A stretch of DNA of 64,000 nt, taken from Acanthaster planci. Its lineage: Eukaryota > Echinodermata > Asteroidea > Valvatida > Acanthasteridae. Below are positions 58,001 through 64,000 of the stretch, one piece after another. Every line of letters starts with the position of its first letter. Position 1 is the stretch's first letter. The notes beneath the pieces are model-generated. The model did not search any database and was not told the origin of the DNA. It worked only from the letters and a program-made list of their open reading frames with translations. The DNA is taken from positions 2,277,157 to 2,341,156 of the forward strand of contig NW_019091360.1 of assembly GCF_001949145.1 (NCBI RefSeq), written 5' to 3'. The position numbers were made by a program, and so were the translations under genes.

Positions 58001-61000
58001 ATTTCCAGTTATCTTCCCTTCATTCCTCCATTTTCCCCTTTTCATATACATACACATAGAGCTAAATCAAGCATGGTTGTCAGCAGTGACAAAGTTATAT
58101 TAAACTTATGTAAGTACAGGGTAAAACTGAGAATGACGCCCCTCCCCCAAGAAAAAAGCATATAAGCCGTGCTGATGTTGTTGGCTTCAAAATGAGGTGT
58201 ACCTGTTTGCATTTGGCGGAGTGTTTAGTGCCGCCATCAGTAAACATTTTTTGGGTTTGTTTGGGGTTTTTTGGCATTTCCAAGTCATCTGCAGGATGAG
58301 GTGGACATTTTTGGACCAAAATGAATATGAAAGATATGAGTGACTAGAATCAACGGGAAAAAAATTTAAAATACGAATTCTGATTACATGAAGATTTCCC
58401 AGGTGGGTAATTCCAGAAATTAGGGGTCCATTTTTTTGTGTGTGTCCCTGTCACATCACATCTGACATGATTTTGTAAGTTCAAAACATATTTTTAATCT
58501 CCAAGAGTGATGAATTAAATGCAAGTTACATGTACCTGCCAAACAAATAGTAATAGTTTGAAATCAATTCCAGTGATATTTCCATGTCAAATAACAAAGG
58601 GACACAGAAATGTCACACTTTTGGACCCCTAATTTCTAGAATTACCCATATGACAGTTCTTTTCTTACGACAAATGGGCATCCAAACTGCCTTTTTCTTT
58701 GGGGAGTTCACCATCTACCGGTAGCAACCTTGCTTACAGTTTACATCACCATCTCGACCTCACACACCATGCATCCTCATCCATCCAACCGTTTAACAAA
58801 TTTCTCCTCTGCTGATTTGGTTGACATGTGTTTATTTTCTCCTCCCCCCTTCCCTTTTTGTTCTGAACCTCCTTCACTCGGACATGACTAACATTACAGC
58901 CGGCCAGTAATGTGAAACCGAAGTCACCGACTGGCCCCAGTCGGGCACACGGGGTAGGTTTTGCTGTACATGTCATAGTGACACCTCTTGTCCTTTTATT
59001 TTAGTGTCACTGCAAAGTTGTGTGTAGATACTAAACCAAAGAAATAAGTTACTCTCTAAGATATACAAGGACAATTGTTTTAAAAACCAATGCAAATGTT
59101 TGCTCATCTTAGGGATTCTCTTTTTTTGGGGGGGTATGATTGTAGGAATTTTCTTGTTTGGTATTTTTACGGGGGAATCCTTACAGATAAAGCTATGGGC
59201 AAGTTCCATCAAGGACCACAGTTAACCATAGTTTGACTAATTCTGATCGAACACAGAGTAGTCGACGATGGTTGGAATAGTCTAGTCAACTATTCGCGAC
59301 CAGCCTATCAAGGTTGGTCTCATCGTTGGTCACCATAAACCATTTTTAATAGCACAGTGCAGAGAGGACCAGTTATAAGAAAAATACTGGAAAAACAGTA
59401 ACTAGTAAACGGCCATTTTCACTTTTAGTTGTGCAATTCTGCCCTTGTTTCCCCCCTTTTGCAGCCACCTTTTCTCCCCTTCGACCTAATGACCTGACAA
59501 TGGTTGACTAGAGTGGTTTGCACTTCAACTTCATTGCACATGCACTAAGTACATGTACGTCACGAACCAACCATTAATTCACTAGTGGTCCTTGACTGAA
59601 TTTGCCCAAAGTCTTGAACACCTACATGTACCTGTATAAATGCAAAGCATGCATATGAATCAGTGGAAGAATACAGACTTTTCGCAGTTGTGCACCTCCA
59701 AGAGTTTGCAATGCGTTGGCCTGTCACAGTGCGCGAAATCTGTCGACCCAGTGCACGTTTGGAAATGGGCGACAAATTTTGCGCGTTGTGATTGGCCAAC
59801 ACGTTGCAAACTCTTGGAGGTGCACTATTGTGAATCGCCCATATTAGTCATCAGTATTTGAAGCTGATTTGTTTTCTACTTGTGTGTTGATACATGTACC
59901 AGATCTGCCAACCTAGCCGTACTCCTTCCTGAGGTCAAGCATGACCAAACAATAGATTAAAAGGTATTTAAATGAGCGCCGTCAGTTCATTGAAATTTTT
60001 AATCTTGTGTGTGATAATGCCTGACCTCAGGAAGGAGTCCGGCATGTTGGCAGGTCTCATGTGCTCATGCGTTGTCACTAGCATGCACTTTATGTCTCAG
60101 TTCTTTACAGTTAGCACGTATTAGTTCACGTGGTGTTTCAAAAGTTTGAAAAAGAGCTCTGCCGTTTTGTTCTTTCTGAGTACGTTTACATGCGCACAAC
60201 AGTGTGCATTGGTGTATGTGTTCTCCGTTTGCCTCAGTACATGTAGCTCGAAGTGCTGTCAAAGGCACGCCCTTGCACTCGGTCTGTTTTTCACAATGTA
60301 AGGCATCTTGGATAGGTTTTCAACCATGTGGCAAAAAGTAAGCTCACATGTAGCTTCAATTGTCAGGGCGTGACAGGCTCCACACTGTAATGAGTCTCAG
60401 AACATGCTTGAAAACCAAGATGACTGCCTTGAGACATACATGTACAAAGGAAGGAATCTATAGTCTTAATACCGTGTGCTTTTCTTCAGCAAGTTGTGTG
60501 GGAAAAAGAAAGGAACAGAACACTTAAAAGCTTCTCTTTTTGCTAATTATTGTATTTTAGTCTGAAAAGTTTTTTCAAAATATTCGTCTTCCTTTTCAAT
60601 AGCAGTGAGAGGTGGTAAGGTTCATTTCGTTGATAGCACCACAAAGCGATGTATTCTGAATAGTTTCCAGTCCACGAACTGATGAATCGTGTGTACAAAA
60701 TGTATGGACGGTGCATCACTTTGTGGTGCACCAAAGCTATCCTGTACGTCACTTTGTGGTGAAACCGACGATTCGATAGTTACTTTTTCCTAAATTGCAA
60801 ATTAATGAATGGAAAAAGTGTGCACTGGGTTCTTTTAAGTTTTCATTAAAAACACTGCAACTTCAAGACTGTTCCAATGATCCTGGCGAAGAGGACGCAA
60901 TTTTTTACCGAGCAATTTTTACTGAGTGGACTCGTACATGAAGACCTTTAGCAGGAAACAGTTATTCCAGTATGTAGATCCATGTCTTGTGTTCTTGTAT

Positions 61001-63534
61001 TGCTTGAGAAATTGGACCTAATATAGTCTCGGACATGATGAAAAACAAAGTGCCGTCTGTGCTCTACAGCGCTATTTGTTCAGTCATAAAAAAAAAATAA
61101 ACCAAAAGACCAGGATCTATGTACAAACCAGCAATATCTCCCAGGCAGGACATCAGGTTTAGATGTGTTGACTGGTCACATCAAAAATTCCGGTAACCAA
61201 TCACAACTCTTCCTTTCTTTCCTGTTCATGTCATCTGTATTCCCATTACATTTCTAGCCGACCGTTGTCGCAAAACGGAAGATAACCCCCTGGGTCGCTC
61301 AAAGGCCCATTTTCCCTGATTATGAAGAGCGGGAACGGGTAGGTTAAAAAACGTAAAGTCTCACCGGCACTGACCCAAAAAAGGGGGTTTGCGGGCTGCG
61401 TGTGTGGTAAAAATGGTGTCAGGGTTTTAACATTCTGCTTTTGTTTTCTGTTTGATCATCATAGCCCATCGTCATCTAGCTGTCAAGAGCAATCATTGAA
61501 GCAAAATTTAAACTGTGTTTGTCAAATTAAGTAAAACAAAGATTCAGAGTTAATTGTTGGCCTACTTTTTGCTTTGCAAGTCGTTGCTTTTGGATCTAAT
61601 TGATGCAGTTTTTAATCAGGGCTATTTAATAACGATTACTGTTTTGTGTGGTTTTGGTTTTTGTAATTGATGAAACTTTCAATGAGCTTTTTGCCAAGCT
61701 ATTGTTCTACGTGTATGTGTTGCAAAAGAACCCAGAATAATGGCAATTACTTGGAACCACATTTATTTCCCTCTGTTTGGAAGTTCTCTGCACATGCAGT
61801 GCACGTTTAAAAGTACCTGACAAATTCCACTGTTTTGTGTGCTGCACATCTTTCTATTGGAAAACCTTTCACCTGTCTGGTTTGATGCGGACTCGTCAGT
61901 CACATATTGGAAAACGAATGGGAACTTTATTATATTCGGCCATTGTAATACACAAGTTTCAGGCCAGAAGGACATGTATTAGCAAAATGAAGACACTGTG
62001 AATCAGTTGGCAATGTTGAGACGTGTGAGGAAGTACAGTATTCATCTCTAGTTTCATTGTTTGCTGACAGTGTAGTTGAGCTCTTTTTAAGTTTTTGTTT
62101 CCATAAAGTAAAAGAAAAAAAAAGAGGTCACGCTTCTGTACTGCCTGTGGGCATTGTAGGGGACGTTTTCCACTTGGAATATGGGCACTGTGCATAACTA
62201 CATGTACATGCATGCCCCTTATCAGTCAAAAAATGTCAAAGTCACTTGTGTGCAAGGATTCGATCAATCTGAATGACTATTCAATCCTGTAGACAAGTTT
62301 AGACTAACTCTCTGCAGGCCATAGAAATCTGAAATGTTCCCACACTCAAGTACAACCTTTATGGAAACAAAAGTCTTCATCCGAATTCATCATCAGGAAC
62401 ACCCCCCTGAAGTTCCCATTTACAAGCAGTAAATTTGCTTCTAGTTGCGACTGTTTTTGGACGTAAGCCAGCCCACATTGATTTCATGATTACACAATGT
62501 GCGTGGGCAACCCAAACCATGTAGATTGCATTCTCAGATTCACAAGTACATTTTAGTTGAGCTGAACTGCTGCATTTGAGTAGTGTTCATTTACATGAAG
62601 CCAATAGAGCAGACATTTTTACAAACCAGTGGGATAACATGTATTACTATTGAGGTACTTTAAGCAATGTAGGAGTACGTGAACACGTAGACTTCACGTG
62701 TTTCTGACATTATTGGTGCTAATTGTGTGTGTCCTGATTGATAGAGCATTGGCAGAAATTTGCTGACACATTGGATATCCGAGGCTTTTTCCTTACAACA
62801 TTGAGATGGCTGTCACTGCGCGTTGCCAGGTCATTCATGTGACTGAACATTGACACGTATTGCTTATAGGTTGGAATGGTGGTTTGTGCAAGTGACGGGT
62901 ATGGCTTAATAGTGAGGCAGTGGCACTGTGTGGTGGGTTTGTCACACATTAATGGTGTTGAGGTTAGGTTAGCCAAGTTTATTTATGTTAAGTTTATTTC
63001 ATGTGTGGCATTTCTAGGTTCTTGGTAACAATTGTACATGCTCGCATTTATACTCTTAAATTGTTTAACAAAGGCAGTTTTCATTTATTTTTTTCCATTT
63101 TGATGTAAATCTAATGTAACAGTATGTGACGATACTATTCAAATGTGAATGATAATCCTCAGGGGTCAGATCACATATCACCAGACTCTGGTGAGTTGTC
63201 TAAACTGTGAAGTTTGACACAAACTGTATAAAATATCCATCGCGTGTTTTGAAGCTCTTTAGTTCTTTGTTTTGCGAGAGTGAGAGGCAGGCAGGACAAG
63301 AGTGGTGGCAAGTTGAAGGTTTCTGTTTTGAAGGTTGAACTCGTGGGATCTGTAGAAAGAGTTGGTTTGGGGGACTTGTTCAAAAAGTTGACTCCAGACT
63401 CATCTTCCCTATGCTGTTATATAAAGAAAACAACAAAGTCCCACATTGAAATTTATTTACAGGGCAGCACAGTTAAAGCCAGCACCATTCAAGGGCCCCG
63501 ACGTTCTGGTGGTTTCACCAAAGTTGGCACATTG
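30731..63534 (+). CDS. PPP1R12A: PPP1R12-type myosin phosphatase targeting subunit (MYPT), 5' part
   Basis: Joined exons: 30731-31000, 38937-39067, 50576-50694, 50937-51096, 51568-51712, 52219-52293, 52892-52959, 57389-57506, 58900-58953, 61258-61338, 63463-63534. All introns are GT..AG and the phases agree: 431 codons with no stop. The protein has the N-terminal helix (RHEQLQRWKGSE), the PP1-docking motif KVKF (46-49), six to seven ankyrin repeats (about 50-300) and a basic, Ser/Thr-rich linker. MYPT brings PP1 catalytic subunit to phosphorylated myosin light chain and other targets; the ankyrin repeats wrap the phosphatase. The symbol stands for the family; invertebrates often have one gene equivalent to the vertebrate A/B/C set. 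The rest of the gene is beyond the right edge. Further small exons may have been missed in the poorly conserved linker. Confidence 0.93.
31546..31766 (+). repeat. Foldback-ended repeat, family 2, copy B
   Basis: Begins CAGAAAGAGTTCCATAG and ends TATATGGAACTCCTTCC, so the termini are inverted copies of each other. The body matches the copy at 23411-23605 over more than 120 bp. Lies in intron 1 of the PPP1R12 gene. Confidence 0.7.
32535..32715. repeat. Inverted structure with telomere-like ends
   Basis: Outer ends are TTAACCCTAACC (32535) and GGGGTTAGGGTT (about 32699). Inside, CACAGAATTAAAC (32557-32569) and its exact complement (32581-32593) form a 13-bp stem. It looks like a foldback element whose ends happen to resemble (TTAGGG)n. 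Confidence 0.5.
34899..35082 (+). repeat. Dispersed repeat, copy 3 of 3
   Basis: Contains GAGCAGAAGCACC, TTGGTAGCGATGTGACC, GTGCATTTCCTAGTCGTTTG, CCAAAGGAGCC and TCTCTTGGTCCAGCTCAAGG. Termini GCCTTGAGC and GCTCAAGGC are a perfect inverted pair, with different bases from copy 1. Lies in intron 1 of the PPP1R12 gene. Confidence 0.75.
38937..39067 (+). CDS. PPP1R12A: PPP1R12 exon 2 (ankyrin repeats 2-3)
   Basis: Encodes AVIDEKLEMVEFLVESGADI and the repeat DNEGWTPLHAAASCGFLDIAQ, conserved in all MYPT proteins. The acceptor is CTTTGAAAG and the donor GTGAGT; it ends in phase 2. It lies 7.9 kb from exon 1 and 11.5 kb from exon 3. Confidence 0.94.
39101..39156 (+). repeat. 11-bp tandem repeat, five units
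   Basis: CAAGTCCTTCA-type units in a row (AAGTCCTTCGC, AAGTCCTTCAC and variants), starting 33 bp after the exon 2 donor. Confidence 0.75.
40233..41398. mobile_element. hAT non-autonomous element with perfect 8-bp target duplication
   Basis: CTCTGAAC occurs immediately on both sides (40225-40232 and 41399-41406). The left end TAGTGTTGGGTGGTTCC resembles the complement of the right end TAGGCTTGTGCGGTACTCC. Both subterminal regions are rich in GGAACC/GGCTCC-type repeats. The 1166-bp body contains no transposase domain that I can recognise. 8-bp duplication and TAGTGTTG-type ends are typical of hAT. Confidence 0.85.
43060..43356. mobile_element. Short hAT-like element (CAGGGTTCCTGC ends)
   Basis: Starts CAGGGTTCCTGC and ends GCAGGAACCCTA. 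Inside are repeated AAAGTCATGGAAA units in both halves, a layout known for a widespread hAT-type family with CAGGGTTCC ends. The flanks share TGTACA (43054-43059, 43357-43362), but this motif is so common here that a target duplication is not proven. Confidence 0.65.
47547..48496. mobile_element. hAT non-autonomous element with perfect 8-bp target duplication
   Basis: ACCCAGAG lies on both sides (47539-47546 and 48497-48504). The ends TAGGGATCAGCCGATG and GGTTGATCCCTA are inverted, and degenerate ATCGGATTGG/CCGAT repeats fill both subterminal regions, as in many animal hAT elements. No transposase coding was seen in 950 bp. Confidence 0.88.
50576..50694 (+). CDS. PPP1R12A: PPP1R12 exon 3 (ankyrin repeats 3-4)
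   Basis: Encodes YLVDNGANVAAVNNEGEIPL, then DLAEEEDMEEYLQN, matching the MYPT segment with DIAEEEAMEELLQN. The acceptor is TTATTCTCAG and the donor GTAAGG; it ends in phase 1. Confidence 0.93.
50937..51096 (+). CDS. PPP1R12A: PPP1R12 exon 4 (inter-repeat helix and ankyrin repeat 5)
   Basis: Encodes GLDVENARNEEEQRMLTDAN and QWLN, the helical insert between the two ankyrin blocks of MYPT, then SGATALHVAAAKGYIKVM. The acceptor is GGTTCACAG and the donor GTGAGA; it ends in phase 2. Confidence 0.94.
51568..51712 (+). CDS. PPP1R12A: PPP1R12 exon 5 (ankyrin repeat 6)
   Basis: Encodes ILIQAGANVDEIDNDGWTPL, HAASHWGQKEAVESLVENMC and DMDHKNKL. The donor was placed at CTT/GTAGGT because this joins to GQTAFD of exon 6 exactly as in MYPT1 (NKVGQTAFD). 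The acceptor is TTCCTGCAG; it ends in phase 0. Confidence 0.94.
52219..52293 (+). CDS. PPP1R12A: PPP1R12 exon 6 (last ankyrin-like repeat)
   Basis: A 75-nt phase 0-0 exon encoding GQTAFDLADDEMLKWLEELK and KKQAS. This is the capping repeat that ends the PP1-binding ankyrin domain. The acceptor is TTTCCTCAG and the donor GTGAGT. Confidence 0.93.
52892..52959 (+). CDS. PPP1R12A: PPP1R12 exon 7 (start of linker)
   Basis: Encodes LKKEEKPSAPRIEAKNPPPF plus KR, and ends in phase 2 (AG). With exon 8 the join gives KRRSSVTRIS, a basic motif that fits PKA/PKG/ROCK-type kinases (inference). The acceptor is TGGGATAG with a weak pyrimidine tract; the donor is GTATGC. Confidence 0.85.
54640..54678 (+). 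CDS. PPP1R12A: Candidate 39-nt cassette exon of PPP1R12 (exon 7a)
   Basis: Flanked by GTGGTTAG and GTAGATAT. It is phase 2 on both sides, exactly 13 codons, with no stop. Included between exons 7 and 8 it would read KRRTASSLKNRPEMNWSSVT, replacing the RRSS junction by RRTAS. The matching phases and basic motif favour it; the acceptor pyrimidine tract is only fair and I have no family match. Confidence 0.35.
56579..56940. repeat. Tandem 170-bp duplication with inverted ends
   Basis: Positions 56579-56748 and 56749-56919 are about 95% identical. TATTATTTAAGGAG occurs at 56586-56599 and 56756-56769 in the same orientation, and its exact complement at 56927-56940. So the pair looks like a MITE whose body and left end were duplicated in tandem. 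Confidence 0.82.
57103..57388 (+). promoter_or_regulatory. Polypurine block followed by ~200-nt polypyrimidine tract before exon 8
   Basis: 57103-57165 is almost purely A/G; 57180-57388 is mostly C/T with runs of C and T and ends at the exon 8 acceptor. Tracts like this bind PTB-type splicing regulators (family knowledge). That it regulates exon 8 or the candidate 39-nt exon is inference. Confidence 0.45.
57389..57506 (+). CDS. PPP1R12A: PPP1R12 exon 8 (linker, Lys/Glu-rich)
   Basis: Encodes SSVTRISVPDRNMLLHQDMA, then a charged stretch KERRELELKIHGKDSEKEK that could be helical or coiled. The acceptor is ACTCGCAG after a very long pyrimidine tract; the donor is GTAAAA. Starts in phase 2 and ends in phase 0. 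Similar RSSSV/TRLS-type stretches follow the ankyrin block in invertebrate MYPTs (family knowledge). Confidence 0.87.
57507..58899 (+). other. PPP1R12 intron 8
   Basis: Contains the foldback element 58404-58648. Nothing else was recognised. Confidence 0.6.
58404..58648. mobile_element. MITE with 27-bp terminal inverted repeats
   Basis: TGGGTAATTCCAGAAATTAG (58404 on) continues to 58430. Its complement, with a single mismatch, is at 58622-58648. Further inverted similarity extends inward (GTGTCCCT). No target duplication could be defined. Confidence 0.8.
58900..58953 (+). CDS. PPP1R12A: PPP1R12 exon 9 (Pro/Ser-rich linker)
   Basis: A 54-nt phase 0-0 exon encoding PASNVKPKSPTGPSRAHG. The acceptor is ACATTACAG and the donor GTAGGT. 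It is low in conservation, so its support is splice sites, phase and the open frame. It could be alternatively spliced without changing frame. Confidence 0.68.
59690..59825. mobile_element. Full-length foldback MITE
   Basis: Arms of 32 bp (59690-59721 and 59794-59825, starting GTGCACCTCCAAGAGTTTGC) are near-perfect complements. The interior also folds: GCGCGAAATCTGTCG pairs with CGACAAATTTTGCGCG. The complete element would form one hairpin. Confidence 0.82.
59901..60057. mobile_element. MITE with ~40-bp terminal inverted repeats
   Basis: The left arm AGATCTGCCAACCTAGCCGT continues with ACTCCTTCCTGAGGTCA; the right arm is its near complement (TGACCTCAGGAAGGAGTC, GGCATGTTGGCAGGTCT). Lies 75 bp from the preceding foldback element in the same intron. 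Confidence 0.82.
61258..61338 (+). CDS. PPP1R12A: PPP1R12 exon 10 (linker)
   Basis: An 81-nt phase 0-0 exon encoding PTVVAKRKITPWVAQRPIFP and DYEERER. The acceptor is CATTTCTAG and the donor GTAGGT. Again a multiple of three. I do not recognise a motif. Confidence 0.7.
61339..63462 (+). other. PPP1R12 intron 10
   Basis: No repeat element was recognised. A 28-nt segment at 63163-63190 has good splice sites but the wrong phase. Confidence 0.55.
63463..63534 (+). CDS. PPP1R12A: PPP1R12 exon 11 (linker, last exon in window)
   Basis: A 72-nt phase 0-0 exon encoding GSTVKASTIQGPRRSGGFTK and VGTL. The acceptor is TTATTTACAG and the donor GTAATC. Support is splice sites, phase and frame only. Confidence 0.65.
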
Positions 63535-64000
63535 GTAATCTTTATGCATTCTGCGGCTTTTGTGGAAGCATCCAGATGTCTGCTTAATTTTGTCTTTTTT
63601 TTTTTTTTTGCAATGGCTTTCTGATTACAAATGGTGGTGGGTTTGTTGTAAATTAGTTTGGTCAAATCCAATTGCAAACTACAGTGTCTCGCACAAAAAT
63701 TGTCAGAAATGGTCTTCAGCCGAGCAAAGTTCTGTAAATATTGAGGTTCTGTTGGTCTTTTTGGCCTTTGTAGTTGTTTCTGGGAAAATTTCAAAAGAAA
63801 AGAAAGTAATTTAAAGCCGTGCAGAGAAGTGTTGCAGAACGAAGCATACTTTCATAGAATTGCAGTTGTTAGAAATTGAGGCGTTGCAAAGTGTCTGATG
63901 AAAATGTTGTAAGGGTTTTCTTTAAAACAACATTTGTGGACTCTTCCATCCAGGGATTTGAGCTAACAGGTTTTTTCTTTTCTAAACAAAACTTTGGTCA
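63535..64000 (+). other. PPP1R12 intron 11, start of
   Basis: No further exon was recognised before the window ends. Confidence 0.55.

Larger units (their letters stand above)
58954..61257 (+). other. PPP1R12 intron 9
   Basis: Holds the two foldback elements at 59690-59825 and 59901-60057. The remainder shows no recognised feature. Confidence 0.6.

Noticed and set aside
63163-63190. 28-nt possible exon between CAG and GTGAGT
   Set aside because: Its length would shift the frame between exons 10 and 11, both phase 0.
1-64000. CRISPR arrays, operons, prophage or other bacterial systems
   Set aside because: The window is animal-type genomic DNA with spliced genes; the repeats are transposons and satellites, not spacer arrays.

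Overview
This is a eukaryotic, intron-rich window. Everything coding in it belongs to two conserved animal genes arranged head to head, plus repeats. Canonical GT..AG introns, ~50-270 nt exons, animal-type proteins and a dense background of short TACATGTA-type palindromes point to a marine invertebrate. The proteins and repeat texture suggest a deuterostome, possibly an echinoderm, but the species cannot be fixed from the sequence alone.

Minus strand, 1532-13568: the 5' part of ANKIB1 (ankyrin repeat and IBR domain protein 1, an RBR-type E3 ubiquitin ligase). I could join twelve exons in a continuous frame (1602 nt, 534 codons). They encode the N-terminal ankyrin repeats, the HHARI-like UBA-like helices, RING1, the IBR and the first part of RING2 including its expected catalytic cysteine. 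The gene runs off the left edge; the end of RING2, the Ariadne domain and the C-terminus are not here.

Intergenic, about 13587-30620: no gene recognised. It holds transposon-derived sequence, an array with a ~240-bp period interrupted by a LINE 3' fragment, a degenerate minisatellite and many TACATGTA palindromes. A non-coding first exon and promoter of ANKIB1 may lie here but cannot be proven.

Plus strand, 30731 to the right edge: the 5' part of a myosin phosphatase targeting subunit gene (PPP1R12 family, MYPT1-like). Eleven exons join in frame (1293 nt, 431 codons) and encode the N-terminal PP1-docking KVKF motif, the ankyrin repeats and the start of the regulatory linker. A possible 39-nt cassette exon lies in intron 7. 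The inhibitory phosphorylation site region and C-terminal leucine zipper are outside the window. Immediately upstream of the start codon sit CRE-like, X-box-like and E-box sequences.

Repeats: at least four elements with hAT-style ends. Two have perfect 8-bp target-site duplications (40233-41398 and 47547-48496). There are also several foldback/MITE elements with long inverted termini and a three-copy dispersed repeat. Most lie in introns. ANKIB1 (ubiquitin ligase) and MYPT (phosphatase targeting) have no established shared pathway; their adjacency is noted as a linkage observation only.
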